Positions 46,901-56,215 of a stretch of 64,000 bases of DNA are shown here, piece after piece; the first letter of the stretch is position 1, and every line of letters starts with the position of its first letter. The notes under the pieces are model-generated. The model had not been told where the DNA came from, ran no database searches, and saw nothing but the letters and a program-made list of their open reading frames with translations. Origin of the DNA: CAISIP01 sp038326025 (GTDB lineage: Bacteria > Pseudomonadota > Gammaproteobacteria > Burkholderiales > Burkholderiaceae_C); the NCBI GenBank assembly GCA_038326025.1, contig JBBQJP010000001.1, forward strand, positions 124,001 to 188,000. Reading direction: 5' to 3'. The translations under genes were made by a program, and so were the position numbers.

Positions 46901-47042
46901 ACTTGTTGTGGCGCCCTGATCTGGCATAAGGCGAGCCTGAAATAGCCCCTCACAACGACCACATCCTTGGTTTCGGCTCAGACTTATTCTGCGTCGCCAT
47001 AAGTGCGGCATGCGCCACTCACCACCAGGAAAAATCGAAGCC

Positions 47043-49139
47043 ATGAATCCACTATTGCAAACTGGCGGTTTGCCGCTGTTCGACCAGATCCAGCCGGAAC
47101 ATGTCGGCCCTGCCATCGCGCAGCTGCTAGTCGAGGCTGACAAGGCCCTTGAATCCGTCACCGAGGCAGATTTCCCGAGTGACTGGAAAGCTATTGCCTC
47201 GGTGCTTGACGTGGCGACTGAACGCCTGGGCAGTGCCTGGGGTGCCGTCAGCCACCTCAACAGCGTAGCCGACACGCCCGCGTTACGCGCTGCCTACAAC
47301 GCCAGCCTGCCCAAGGTCACCGAGTTCTGGACCCGCCTGGGTGCAGACGAGCGCCTGTATGCCAAATACAAGGCCATCGACGCGGTCAAACTGAACACCG
47401 AACAGCGACAGGCGCACAAGAATGCCTTGCGCGATTTCGTACTCGGAGGCGCCGAACTCGCCGGCGCCGATCGGGACCGTTTTGCGGCCATCCAGGAACG
47501 GCTGGCCGAACTGAGTCAGAAATTCAGCGAAAACGCGCTGGACGCCACCGACAAGTTCAGCGACTACGCAAGCAGCGACGACATGGCCGGCGTGCCGCAG
47601 GACGTTCTGCAAAACACCCGCGAAGCGGCCGAAGCAGTCGGACGTGATGGCCACAAATTGAGCCTCAAACTGCCGTGTTACCTGCCGGTTATGCAGTTTG
47701 CCGACAACGCGCAGTTGCGCGCCACGATGTACCGTTCCTATGCAACCCGCGCATCCGAACAGGCGCCTGAGGGCCTGCGCCAGTATGACAACACGGCGCT
47801 GATGCACGAGATCCTGGCCTTGCGTCAAGAAGAAGCCCGCCTGCTAGGATTCGCCAACTACGGCGAACTGTCCCTTAAGTCCAAAATGGCCACGTCGCCG
47901 CAGGCGGTGGTCGATTTCCTTAGCGACCTAGCTCGCCGGGCCAAGCCATTTGGTGAACAGGATCTGGCCGACCTGCGCCAGTTCGCGGCCACCGAGCTGG
48001 GCATCGACGATCCACAACCCTGGGATTGGGCCTATATCGGCGAAAAGCTCAAGCATGCGCGATTTGCTTTCAGCGAGCAGGAAGTCAAGCAGTATTTCCC
48101 CTTGCCCAAGGTGCTCGAAGGCCTGTTCAAGATCGTCGAAACCTTGTTCGACGTTGCCATCCGTCCCGACACGACACCGGTGTGGAATCCGGGCGTGCGT
48201 TTTTATCGTATCGAGCGCAATACCCCGTCTGCCAACCCGTCAACCGCCGGCACGGCTCTGGTCGGACAGTTCTATCTCGATACCACCGCGCGCGAAGGCA
48301 AACGTGGCGGCGCCTGGATGGATGATGTGCGCGGACGCTGGTTGCGTCCCGACAACGGCGAGTTGCAGACGCCGGTGGCCCATCTGGTCTGCAATTTCGC
48401 CGAAGGCGTGATGCGCGACGGCGTGCGCCAGAGCGCACTGCTCACCCACGACGACGTGACCACGTTGTTTCACGAGTTCGGTCACGGCCTGCACCATATG
48501 CTGACCCGCGTCAACGAGCGCCAGGTGTCCGGCATCAGTGGCGTCGAATGGGACGCGGTCGAATTGCCCAGCCAGTTCATGGAAAACTTCTGCTGGGAAT
48601 GGAGTGTGTTGAGCCACATGACGGCACATGTCGATACTGGCGAACCCTTGCCACGCGCGTTGTACGACAAGATGCTGGCAGCCCGCAACTACCAAAGCGG
48701 CATGCAGACATTGCGCCAGATCGAATTCTCCTTGTTCGACATGCTGCTGCATACCGAGCACAACCCGAGCGATGATGTCCTGCCGCTGCTTGGCAGGGTG
48801 CGCCGTGAGGTGGCCGTGATGACGCCGCCGCCATGGAGCCGCACGCCGAATACGTTCAGCCATGTCTTTGCCGGCGGTTATGCCGCGGGCTACTACAGCT
48901 ACAAGTGGGCCGAGGTGCTCAGCGCGGATGCCTATGCCGCATTTGAGGAAACCGCAGACAAATCCGGCTTGCCAGATGTACAAACCGGTAGAAAATACCT
49001 GGAAACCATTCTGGCCGCTGGCGGAAGCCGGCCTGCAATGGAATCGTTCAAGGCGTTTCGCGGCCGGGAGCCGCAACTCGACGCCTTGTTACGCCATCAG
49101 GGTATGGCAGACGCCGCTTTGCCGGCAGGGAGGGAATGA
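47043..49139 (+). CDS. prlC: M3-family oligopeptidase A
   Basis: Cytoplasmic zinc metallopeptidase that degrades oligopeptides, including signal-peptide fragments. The 698-residue protein has the zinc motif HEFGH at 477-481, with the third ligand Glu expected about 25 residues later in the GVEWDAVELPSQ segment. The N-terminal helical region (FDQIQPEHVGPAIAQLL) and the end (FAGGYAAGYYSYKWAEVL) are typical of PrlC. The start is ATG 47043 with an upstream AGGAAA. It is followed at 4 bases by the exported glutaredoxin-like gene. Confidence 0.95.
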   Translation: MNPLLQTGGLPLFDQIQPEHVGPAIAQLLVEADKALESVTEADFPSDWKAIASVLDVATERLGSAWGAVSHLNSVADTPALRAAYNASLPKVTEFWTRLGADERLYAKYKAIDAVKLNTEQRQAHKNALRDFVLGGAELAGADRDRFAAIQERLAELSQKFSENALDATDKFSDYASSDDMAGVPQDVLQNTREAAEAVGRDGHKLSLKLPCYLPVMQFADNAQLRATMYRSYATRASEQAPEGLRQYDNTALMHEILALRQEEARLLGFANYGELSLKSKMATSPQAVVDFLSDLARRAKPFGEQDLADLRQFAATELGIDDPQPWDWAYIGEKLKHARFAFSEQEVKQYFPLPKVLEGLFKIVETLFDVAIRPDTTPVWNPGVRFYRIERNTPSANPSTAGTALVGQFYLDTTAREGKRGGAWMDDVRGRWLRPDNGELQTPVAHLVCNFAEGVMRDGVRQSALLTHDDVTTLFHEFGHGLHHMLTRVNERQVSGISGVEWDAVELPSQFMENFCWEWSVLSHMTAHVDTGEPLPRALYDKMLAARNYQSGMQTLRQIEFSLFDMLLHTEHNPSDDVLPLLGRVRREVAVMTPPPWSRTPNTFSHVFAGGYAAGYYSYKWAEVLSADAYAAFEETADKSGLPDVQTGRKYLETILAAGGSRPAMESFKAFRGREPQLDALLRHQGMADAALPAGRE

Positions 49140-49143
49140 CATT

Positions 49144-49809
49144 ATGAAAATGACCTGGTCCTTGCAGATCCAACGCGGCGCCTGTGCGGCTGCTTTGCTG
49201 CTCGTGGTTGGCGCTGCCGATGCGCAGACTGTATACCGCATCGTCGGCCCTGACGGGAAAGTCACTTTTTCTGACAAACCGCCGGTGAATCCGGCTACGG
49301 TCAGCGTGACCGGCCCCGGGGGAAAACCGGTCCCGGTCCGCGCAGACGAAGCCGTATTGCCGTTTGAATTGCGCCAATCGATGGCACGTTTTCCGGTCAC
49401 CTTGTATAGCGGCCCGGGTTGCGTACCATGCAACGCCGGCAGACTGCTGTTGCAGGGCCGGGGCGTTCCGTATACCGAGTTCAATGTCAGCAGCAATGCC
49501 GATATCGATGCGCTTCAGCGCATCAGTGGCGAGAACTCACTGCCGTTCCTGACCATCGGCGGGCAGAAGATCAAGGGTTATTCGCAGACCGAATGGACCC
49601 AGTTTCTGAACGCGGCGAATTACCCCGCAACGTCGCGTCTGCCCAGCGGATTCAACTTCGCAGCGGCCAAGCCGCTTGTCACGACGCAGCAAGCGGAACC
49701 CGCGGCGGTAGCCGACGCGCCGGCCGCCGCGGCCGCAACCGGCGCGGCAGCTCCGCTGGCAGCACCACCAGCCGCCAACGCAACCAACCCGACCGGCATC
49801 AAGTTCTGA
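49144..49809 (+). CDS. Exported DUF4124-glutaredoxin fusion protein
   Basis: The 221-residue product has a signal peptide (AALLLVVGAADA, cleavage about residue 27), a DUF4124-like segment (QTVYRIVGPDGKVTFSDKPP) and then a glutaredoxin/thioredoxin-fold domain at about 82-155. Its redox pair is Cys93 and Cys96 in GPGCVPCNAG, with SLPFLTIGGQKIKGY as the cis-Pro region. The tail is Ala/Pro-rich and disordered. It probably works as a periplasmic thiol-disulfide protein; its substrate is unknown. It is 4 bases after prlC, hence likely co-transcribed. Confidence 0.85.
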   Translation: MKMTWSLQIQRGACAAALLLVVGAADAQTVYRIVGPDGKVTFSDKPPVNPATVSVTGPGGKPVPVRADEAVLPFELRQSMARFPVTLYSGPGCVPCNAGRLLLQGRGVPYTEFNVSSNADIDALQRISGENSLPFLTIGGQKIKGYSQTEWTQFLNAANYPATSRLPSGFNFAAAKPLVTTQQAEPAAVADAPAAAAATGAAAPLAAPPAANATNPTGIKF

Positions 49810-49840
49810 TCAACCTGCCGACGTCCTGCCAGCGTGTGTT

Positions 49841-50524
49841 TCAGGCTGGGTTGAAGGACATGGTCCGGACGCCGTCGCGGGTTCCCAGCAGGCAGATGTC
49901 GGCCTTCTGGTGCGCAAAAACGCCCACGGTCACAACGCCCGGCCACTGACTCACGGTGGACTCGAGTGCCAGCGGGTCGGAGATGACCAGCCCCTGCACG
50001 TCCAGAATATGCTGACCGTTGTCGGTCACCAGCGGTCGACCATCGATCAGGCGCAGGCGGGCCTGCGCGCCCATGGCCGCAAACTGTCGCGTAATCCGGG
50101 CACAGGCCATCGGGATCACCTCCACGGGCAATGGGAACGCGCCCAGGGTTGTCACCAGTTTGGTCGCATCGGCGATGCAGATGAAGCGATCGGACTGGGC
50201 CGCGACGATCTTCTCGCGCGTCAATGCAGCGCCGCCGCCCTTGATCATGTTCCCATGCTCGTCGATCTCGTCGGCACCGTCCACGTAAACCGACAAGGTG
50301 CCGACATCGTTGCAATCAAATACCGGTATGCCGGCAGCGCGCAGCCGCTCACTGCTGGCTTCGGAGCTGGACACCGCGCCGGCGATCGTATGCTTGATGT
50401 CGGCCAGGGCGTCTATGAACTTGTTCACGGTCGATCCCGTACCGACACCGACCAGTTCACCGGGCACCACATATTGCAAAGCGGCCTGGCCAACCATGGC
50501 CTTGAGTTCGTCTTGAGAAAGCAT
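49841..50524 (-). CDS. rpiA: Ribose-5-phosphate isomerase A
   Basis: Interconverts ribose-5-phosphate and ribulose-5-phosphate in the pentose phosphate pathway. The 227-residue protein has GVGTGSTVNKFIDAL, SSEASSERLRAAGI, VDGADEID and MIKGGGAALTREKIVA, all RpiA signatures including active-site residues. The start is ATG 50524; an in-frame ATG 22 codons upstream would run into pyrD's start region. It is divergent from pyrD, the two starts being 65 bases apart, so they share a control region. Confidence 0.98.
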   Translation of the reverse strand: MLSQDELKAMVGQAALQYVVPGELVGVGTGSTVNKFIDALADIKHTIAGAVSSSEASSERLRAAGIPVFDCNDVGTLSVYVDGADEIDEHGNMIKGGGAALTREKIVAAQSDRFICIADATKLVTTLGAFPLPVEVIPMACARITRQFAAMGAQARLRLIDGRPLVTDNGQHILDVQGLVISDPLALESTVSQWPGVVTVGVFAHQKADICLLGTRDGVRTMSFNPA

Positions 50525-50589
50525 GGGAAATACCGGCGCTGAACGCCGCACAGGTTTGGGACAATAGGGTGTCAACTTCCAATTATCCA

Positions 50590-51645
50590 ATGTCGCTCAT
50601 CCCCTACGCGCTGGCGCGCCCTTTTCTCTTCGGCCTGGATGCCGAGACAGCCCATGAACTCACGCTTGACGCCCTCGCCCGGACCCAGCGTACGCCGCTG
50701 GCCTGGGCATATTGCGCCGGCATGGTGGAAGATCCGGTACACCTTGCCGGACTGCGTTTCCCGAACCGCGTGGGCCTTGCCGCCGGGTTGGACAAGAACG
50801 CGCGTTGCATCGATGCCCTTGGCTCAATGGGTTTCGGTTTCGTCGAGGTGGGCACCGTCACGCCAAAGGGTCAACCTGGCAATCCCCGGCCCCGCATGTT
50901 CCGTCTGCCACAGGCAAAGGCGCTGATCAATCGACTGGGGTTCAACAACGATGGACTCGACGCGTTCCTGGCCCACGTCGGCCAGGCATCGTTCCGCCAG
51001 AAAGGCCGGATCCTCGGGCTCAACATCGGCAAGAACGCGAGTACCGCGATCGAAAACGCGGCGCAGGACTATCTCGCTTGCCTGGACGGCGTGTACCCCC
51101 ATGCAGACTACGTCGCGGTCAACATATCCAGTCCCAACACGCGCAATCTGCGCGAACTGCAGAATGACGCGGCTCTCGACGCACTGTTGGCCAGCCTGCA
51201 GCAACGGCGCCTGCAATTGCGTGAGCAGCACAGCCGCGAAGTGCCCTTGTTCGTCAAAGTAGCACCCGATCTCGACCCGACCCAGGTGCAGGCTATCGCG
51301 CAGGCGCTGCAGCGCCACGGCATGGATGGTGTGATTGCCACCAACACCACGATCGACCGCAGCGCGATCCAGGGACTGCCGCACCACGAGGAAACCGGCG
51401 GACTGTCGGGCACACCGGTTTACGCGCACAGCAACCGCGTGATCGGGCAGTTGCGGCAGGCACTGGGTAAAGACTTCCCGATCATCGGCGTTGGCGGCAT
51501 CCTGAGCGCGGCCGACGCGGTTGGCAAGATTCAGGCCGGCGCCGACGTGGTGCAAATCTATACCGGCCTGATTTATCAGGGCCCGGCCCTGGTGGAACAG
51601 GCGGCCCGGGCCATCAAGGCGCAGTGTCCGGCCCTACGCGGCTGA
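50590..51645 (+). CDS. pyrD: Dihydroorotate dehydrogenase (quinone, class 2)
   Basis: Membrane-associated flavoprotein oxidising dihydroorotate in pyrimidine synthesis. The 351-residue protein has the N-terminal helical extension of class 2 enzymes (LARPFLFGLDAETAHEL), the FMN region GLAAGLDKNARCIDAL and GTVTPKGQPGNPRPRMFRL, the catalytic-base serine region VNISSPNTRNLR, and GVGGILSAADAVGKI. The start is ATG 50590; an in-frame ATG seven codons earlier is possible. It converges with the FAD oxidoreductase after a 15-base gap. Confidence 0.97.
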   Translation: MSLIPYALARPFLFGLDAETAHELTLDALARTQRTPLAWAYCAGMVEDPVHLAGLRFPNRVGLAAGLDKNARCIDALGSMGFGFVEVGTVTPKGQPGNPRPRMFRLPQAKALINRLGFNNDGLDAFLAHVGQASFRQKGRILGLNIGKNASTAIENAAQDYLACLDGVYPHADYVAVNISSPNTRNLRELQNDAALDALLASLQQRRLQLREQHSREVPLFVKVAPDLDPTQVQAIAQALQRHGMDGVIATNTTIDRSAIQGLPHHEETGGLSGTPVYAHSNRVIGQLRQALGKDFPIIGVGGILSAADAVGKIQAGADVVQIYTGLIYQGPALVEQAARAIKAQCPALRG

Positions 51646-51660
51646 TCGTATTGCCGCGGC

Positions 51661-52761
51661 TCAAGTACGCAGCATCTGCATGACCTGCTGCGCAATGGCC
51701 AGCGAACTGGTCAGGCCCGGAGACTCGATGCCAAACAGGTTGACCAGGCCTTTGATACCATGCATTGCGGGCCCCTGGATCACGAAATCTGAACTGCCAT
51801 CCTGTGCCGGCTTGAGTTTGGGCCGGATGCCGGCGTATCCGGGCGTCAAGGCGTCGTCCTGCAGAGCGGGCCAGTACTTGCGCACCTCGGCATAGAAACC
51901 ATCACCACGTGCGGGATCGACCACCAGATCGTCCGGCGAATCCACCCATTGCACGTCCGGCCCGAACTTGGCCTGCCCGCCGAGGTCCAGGGTCAGGTGC
52001 ACACCCAGGCCCGCCCCTTCAGGCACCGGATAAATCAAATGCGAGAACGGGGATCGACCGGCCAACGTGAAATAGTTGCCCTTGGCGTAGTAGGCGCGCG
52101 CCAGGAACTGCGCCGGGAAACCCTTGAACCTGCGCGCCAGATCCGGCGCGGTCAACCCCGCTGAGTTGACCAGGATCCGGGTGCGCAAATGGGTACCATC
52201 AGCCGCGATCAACTCGATACCGTCAGGCGTGCACGACACCGAATCCAGCGTTGACTCCAGCGCCAAAACTCCACCGGCGTTTTCCATGTCGCCTTGCAAG
52301 GCCAGCATCAGCGCATGGCTGTCAATGATGCCGGTGCTGGGCGAATGCAGTGCTGCCACGCACGAGAGCGCGGGCTCCAACGCCACCGCCTGCGCCTGAC
52401 TGAGCAATTGCAGATCGGTCACTCCATTGGCAGCCGCCATCAGACGGATCTGCTCCAACTGACCTACCTGCTCCGCCGCTGTTGCCACGATCAGCTTGCC
52501 GCAGCGGCGATAACCGACCCCCATTGCATCGCAATAGGCGTACAGCAAGGCCTTGCCCCGCACACACAATTCGGCCTTTAGTGACCCCTGCGGGTAATAG
52601 ATGCCCGCATGGATCACTTCGCTGTTGCGCGAACTGGTGCCCGTGCCGATGCCCTGACCAGACTCCAGCAACAGCACCTCCTGCCCCTGCAAGGCGAGTT
52701 CCCGCGCCACGGCGAGACCCACCACGCCGGCCCCGACCACGACGGCATCAACTGTATCCAT
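51661..52761 (-). CDS. FAD-dependent oxidoreductase, L-2-hydroxyglutarate oxidase-like
   Basis: D-amino-acid-oxidase-fold flavoprotein of 366 residues. The FAD motif GAGVVGLAVARELALQG is at 10-26, followed by SSRNSEVIHAGIYYPQGSLK, a hallmark of the LhgO-like family. The C-terminal end AGIRPKLKP and GIESPGLTSSLAIA complete the FAD site. LhgO oxidises L-2-hydroxyglutarate to 2-oxoglutarate; family-level similarity suggests a hydroxy-acid oxidase, but the exact substrate is not assured. It lies 16 bases downstream of the SIMPL gene on the same strand. Confidence 0.88.
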   Translation of the reverse strand: MDTVDAVVVGAGVVGLAVARELALQGQEVLLLESGQGIGTGTSSRNSEVIHAGIYYPQGSLKAELCVRGKALLYAYCDAMGVGYRRCGKLIVATAAEQVGQLEQIRLMAAANGVTDLQLLSQAQAVALEPALSCVAALHSPSTGIIDSHALMLALQGDMENAGGVLALESTLDSVSCTPDGIELIAADGTHLRTRILVNSAGLTAPDLARRFKGFPAQFLARAYYAKGNYFTLAGRSPFSHLIYPVPEGAGLGVHLTLDLGGQAKFGPDVQWVDSPDDLVVDPARGDGFYAEVRKYWPALQDDALTPGYAGIRPKLKPAQDGSSDFVIQGPAMHGIKGLVNLFGIESPGLTSSLAIAQQVMQMLRT

Positions 52762-52777
52762 GGTGCGCCTGTGCGAC

Positions 52778-53491
52778 TTATTTCAGTTGCACGGTACCCG
52801 ACACCGTGACGACCACTGCCGTCTTGCCCGCTTCGATCGGCACGGCTGCGTCGGAAACCGCACCCTTGGCCTGCATCGCCATCATGCGCGGATGCGGCGA
52901 ATTCCCCTGGTCGTTCGCTTGCACGGCGATTTCGCGCAAGCCGTATGCGGCGAATCCGAAACCCTTGGCGATGTCGCTGGCCTGGGCCTTGAAACGCGTG
53001 ATCGCCATGCCCTGGGCCTGGTCTTGCGCGCGGGCACGCTGCTCACGACTGAGGCTGAACTGCACACCCGCCATGGTCAAGGTCTGCACCTTGCCGGCTG
53101 CCGCGCCAATCAGCGCAAAATCGCGCCCCTCAAGCACCAGTTCCACCGTACCTTGCCAGCCCGTGATGCGCCCATCGCGGGCATGTTGCGGGTAAAGATT
53201 GAAATTGCCGGTGCGCACGTCAAGTTGCCCCGGCTGGGCGAGCTGACGCACGCCTTGCAACGCGGCTTCCAGAGCCTGCTTGAGTTGCGCCTGCACCTGC
53301 GCGGCGTCCGTGCCGTCGCGCGTGGTGTTCATGCTCAACATCAGCCAGTCCTGCTGGACTTCGACCGTGGCATCGGCCGACAGCTGGACCACGTTCTGCG
53401 GCGCGGCAGCCGGCACAACCTGTGCAATCGCCGTCATCGTGGCCAGCTGGATCGCCAAGCCGGCCGCTATCACCTTCAACCATCTATTCAT
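52778..53491 (-). CDS. Exported SIMPL-domain (DUF541) protein
   Basis: The 237-residue product has a signal peptide (IAAGLAIQLATMTAIAQ) and a DUF541/SIMPL domain over most of the mature region. Recognisable are VVQLSADATVEVQQDWLML at the start of the domain and FGFAAYGLREIAVQANDQG near the end. SIMPL proteins are periplasmic or outer-membrane proteins that oligomerise; their role is mostly unclear, with some links to oxidative stress. The start is ATG 53491; an ATG seven codons upstream is alternative. It precedes the FAD oxidoreductase. Confidence 0.87.
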   Translation of the reverse strand: MNRWLKVIAAGLAIQLATMTAIAQVVPAAAPQNVVQLSADATVEVQQDWLMLSMNTTRDGTDAAQVQAQLKQALEAALQGVRQLAQPGQLDVRTGNFNLYPQHARDGRITGWQGTVELVLEGRDFALIGAAAGKVQTLTMAGVQFSLSREQRARAQDQAQGMAITRFKAQASDIAKGFGFAAYGLREIAVQANDQGNSPHPRMMAMQAKGAVSDAAVPIEAGKTAVVVTVSGTVQLK

Positions 53492-53599
53492 GCGAAAACT
53501 CCATTGATGCAATGTCGGAATAGTGGACGTGTCGCCGCCCGGTCAGTCTTGCATCCAATCGGGCGCGCAGCAGCCCGACATGCCGATATGCCGGTGACT

Positions 53600-53878
53600 T
53601 CACGGGCTCACTTTGGCCCTGTCAAGTCGGAGTTGGCGCAGTTGCTGGCGGATCTCCGCGCGCTCCTGTTCGGTCAAGTGACGCTCGACGGGCGTCGCGT
53701 CTGCCGACGTCGCCGTCGGCTCCCACTGGCGGTGCGCCTGCAGGATGATGCGCAACTCGGTGCGTCGCTGCTCCCTGCTGATGTTGCCGGCAGGTTCGAT
53801 CGATGCCGACGGCGCGGACTGGCCCCATACGACCGCACTGGTGGTGCATGTGGCGATGATCAGCAGGCAATTGCGCAT
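53600..53878 (-). CDS. Small exported protein of unknown function
   Basis: A 92-residue protein with a signal peptide (LLIIATCTTSAVVWG, cleavage near residue 19-20). The mature part is charged and helical, with SREQRRTELRIILQAHRQW and LTEQERAEIRQQLRQLR, suggesting an amphipathic or coiled-coil region. I recognise no family; the EQERAEIRQQLR motif recalls short exported proteins that often sit in Burkholderiales operons. The gene is divergent from ompR, with 167 bases between starts, and 108 bases upstream of the SIMPL gene on the same strand. Confidence 0.7.
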   Translation of the reverse strand: MRNCLLIIATCTTSAVVWGQSAPSASIEPAGNISREQRRTELRIILQAHRQWEPTATSADATPVERHLTEQERAEIRQQLRQLRLDRAKVSP

Positions 53879-54045
53879 GCGACAAGAATACCGCGTTCGC
53901 AGTACCGTTCCGGACGTACCGCACCCAACAGAAATGTGCCATCGTCGCCTGAGTTGTAACAGTCTGTCAGGCATTGACGCTTTGACGGCACCAGGGCCGA
54001 TTGAAGCCATCAGAATGGGTGCTGTTACAAATTCAAGGAGAGACC

Positions 54046-54777
54046 ATGGCGCAAGCTTCTGGCCGCAGTGACAAGATTTTGGTCGTCGACGATGACAGCC
54101 GCATACGCGACTTGTTGCGGCGCTATCTGAGTCAGGAAGGTTTCGAGGTCTTCCAGGCCGAAGACGGCAAGGCACTCAACCGCATCCTGCTGCGCGAGAC
54201 GGTCGACCTGATTGTGCTTGACCTGATGTTGCCCGGAGAAGACGGACTGTCGATCTGCCGGCGGCTACGCGCCGCCAATGACCGCACCCCGATCATCATG
54301 CTCACGGCCAAGGTCGAAGACGTGGACCGGATCGTCGGCCTGGAAGTCGGGGCCGATGATTACCTCGGCAAACCGTTCAATCCGCGCGAGTTGCTGGCCC
54401 GTATCAATGCGGTGTTGCGCCGTCGTCCGGTGGCAGAAGCCCCCGGGGCACCGTCGAGCGAGAACGAAGTCGTGCAGTTCGGACCTTTCAGTTTCGATCT
54501 GGGCGCGCGCAGCCTGCACAAATCGGGCCAGGAGCTTGCTCTGACCACCGGTGAATTCGCAATGCTCAAGGCTCTGGTGCGTCACCCGCGCCAACCGATG
54601 TCACGCGAAAAACTGGCCCAGCTGGCGCGTGGACGCGAATTCGAACCGTTTGATCGCAGCCTGGACGTGCAGATCTCGCGCCTGCGCAAGATGATCGAGG
54701 CTGATCCGGCAAGCCCACGGTATATACAGACAGTCTGGGGCGTCGGCTACGTCTTTGTTCCGGACGGAACCGCCTGA
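54046..54777 (+). CDS. ompR: OmpR-family response regulator (OmpR/RisA-like)
   Basis: DNA-binding response regulator of 243 residues. The receiver has VVDDDSRIRDLLRRYL, phospho-acceptor Asp59 (LIVLDLMLPGEDG), a KPFNPREL lysine region, and a C-terminal winged helix (LTTGEFAMLKALV; PFDRSLDVQISRLRKMIE). The start is ATG 54046 with a strong AAGGAGAGA ribosome site; an in-frame ATG at 54001 is less likely. It is followed 5 bases later by its sensor kinase. Pair order and downstream isoprenoid genes resemble Bordetella risA-risS. Confidence 0.95.
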   Translation: MAQASGRSDKILVVDDDSRIRDLLRRYLSQEGFEVFQAEDGKALNRILLRETVDLIVLDLMLPGEDGLSICRRLRAANDRTPIIMLTAKVEDVDRIVGLEVGADDYLGKPFNPRELLARINAVLRRRPVAEAPGAPSSENEVVQFGPFSFDLGARSLHKSGQELALTTGEFAMLKALVRHPRQPMSREKLAQLARGREFEPFDRSLDVQISRLRKMIEADPASPRYIQTVWGVGYVFVPDGTA

Positions 54778-54782
54778 GCGCG

Positions 54783-56177
54783 GTGGCGACCGGTCCGGCG
54801 GAGTCCGGCGCGGCGATGTCGCCGACGCCAGACAAGATTTTGCTGCCGTCCTCCCACAAGGGTGGATTCGGGCTATTCGGCCGCACGTTCTTTCTGTTGG
54901 CCGCCCTGCTGCTGGTCAGCATCCTGGCGTGGCTGCAGACTTTGCGCGTGTTCGAACTCGAACCCCGTGCGGTGCAGACTGCGCAGCAGATCGCCTCCAT
55001 CGTCAACCTCAGCCGGGCCGCCCTGATCCATTCTGACTCGATCGCGCGGGTATCGCTGATCAAGACCATGACCGAGCAGGAGGCGGTGCGCATACTTCCG
55101 CGCGAGCCCGACGACCGATTCCAGCGGTTTCCACTCGACGAGCTGGGCTTGCGCATGACGCGGGAGCTCGAGTTCCGGCTGGGGGCGGACACGGTGGTGG
55201 CCACCAGCGTCAACGATGAACCGGGACTGTGGATCGGCTTCACCATCGACGAGGACCGGTACTGGATGCTCACCGACCGGGCCCGGCTCAACCCGCCAGT
55301 CGGAAAGACCTGGATCATCTGGCTGGTGACTGCTACGGCCTTGTCGCTCGCCGGTGCGGCCCTGATCGCAGGTCTGATCAACCGGCCGCTGAAAAACCTG
55401 TCGGTAGCGGCCGGTCGGATACGCGAGGGTGATTTCGCCTCAGCTCACCTGGACGAAACCGCCGCCGCCAACGAAATTCGAGGAGTCAACATCGAATTCA
55501 ACCGCATGGCCCGCAAGCTGGCGCAGATCGAGCAGGACCGGGTCATCATGCTTGCGGGCATTTCGCACGATCTGCGCACCCCGCTGGCGCGTCTGCGCCT
55601 GGAAACCGAGCTGAGTGTCAGCGACGAGGCGGCGCGCAGCCACATGGCGACCGACATCGATCAGGTCAACGCCATCATCAACAAGTTCATGGACTATGCC
55701 CGGCCGGACCACATCGCGTTGTCACCGATCGCCTTGATCGATGTCGTCAATCGCTGCATCTACGCACTCAAGGATGTGAGCGACGTGCGCCTGCACGTCG
55801 ATGTGCCGGACGACATCACGGTACTGGCCGACGAAGTCGATCTGGTGCGCGTAATCACCAATCTGCTGGAGAACGCGACACGTTACGGTCGTTCGGCAGA
55901 CAGCGGGCTTGCGGAGATTGACCTGGTTGCGACAGCCAGCGACACACGCGTGGCGATTGCCATTGCGGACAAGGGCCCCGGCGCCAGCCAGGAGCACCTG
56001 GAGCACCTGACCAAGGCATTTTTCCGCGGCGACAGCGCCCGCACGGCGGCAACCGGGGCCGGACTGGGCCTGGCCATCGTGGAGAAGAACATTCAGCGCA
56101 TGGGCGGCACACTGGTATTGCGCAATCGCGAATCCGGCGGGATGTCGGTGCGTATCGAACTCAATCGGTCGCGTTAG
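54783..56177 (+). CDS. envZ: EnvZ-like sensor histidine kinase
   Basis: Membrane histidine kinase partner of the OmpR-like regulator. From GTG 54783 the product has 464 residues; ATG 54816 would give 453. Two membrane helices (about 37-57 and 178-200) flank a periplasmic domain. A HAMP linker follows (NRPLKNLSVAAGRIREGD), then HisKA with phospho-acceptor His262 (AGISHDLRTPLARLRLE), and HATPase (LVRVITNLLENATRYG, ADKGPGASQEHLEHL, GAGLGLAIVEKNI). The HDLRTPLTR-type site is characteristic of EnvZ. The signal it senses is not evident. Confidence 0.93.
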   Translation: MATGPAESGAAMSPTPDKILLPSSHKGGFGLFGRTFFLLAALLLVSILAWLQTLRVFELEPRAVQTAQQIASIVNLSRAALIHSDSIARVSLIKTMTEQEAVRILPREPDDRFQRFPLDELGLRMTRELEFRLGADTVVATSVNDEPGLWIGFTIDEDRYWMLTDRARLNPPVGKTWIIWLVTATALSLAGAALIAGLINRPLKNLSVAAGRIREGDFASAHLDETAAANEIRGVNIEFNRMARKLAQIEQDRVIMLAGISHDLRTPLARLRLETELSVSDEAARSHMATDIDQVNAIINKFMDYARPDHIALSPIALIDVVNRCIYALKDVSDVRLHVDVPDDITVLADEVDLVRVITNLLENATRYGRSADSGLAEIDLVATASDTRVAIAIADKGPGASQEHLEHLTKAFFRGDSARTAATGAGLGLAIVEKNIQRMGGTLVLRNRESGGMSVRIELNRSR

Positions 56178-56215
56178 GCCCGCTGGCGCAACACCGCCCC
56201 ATCACGGCGGCGGGC

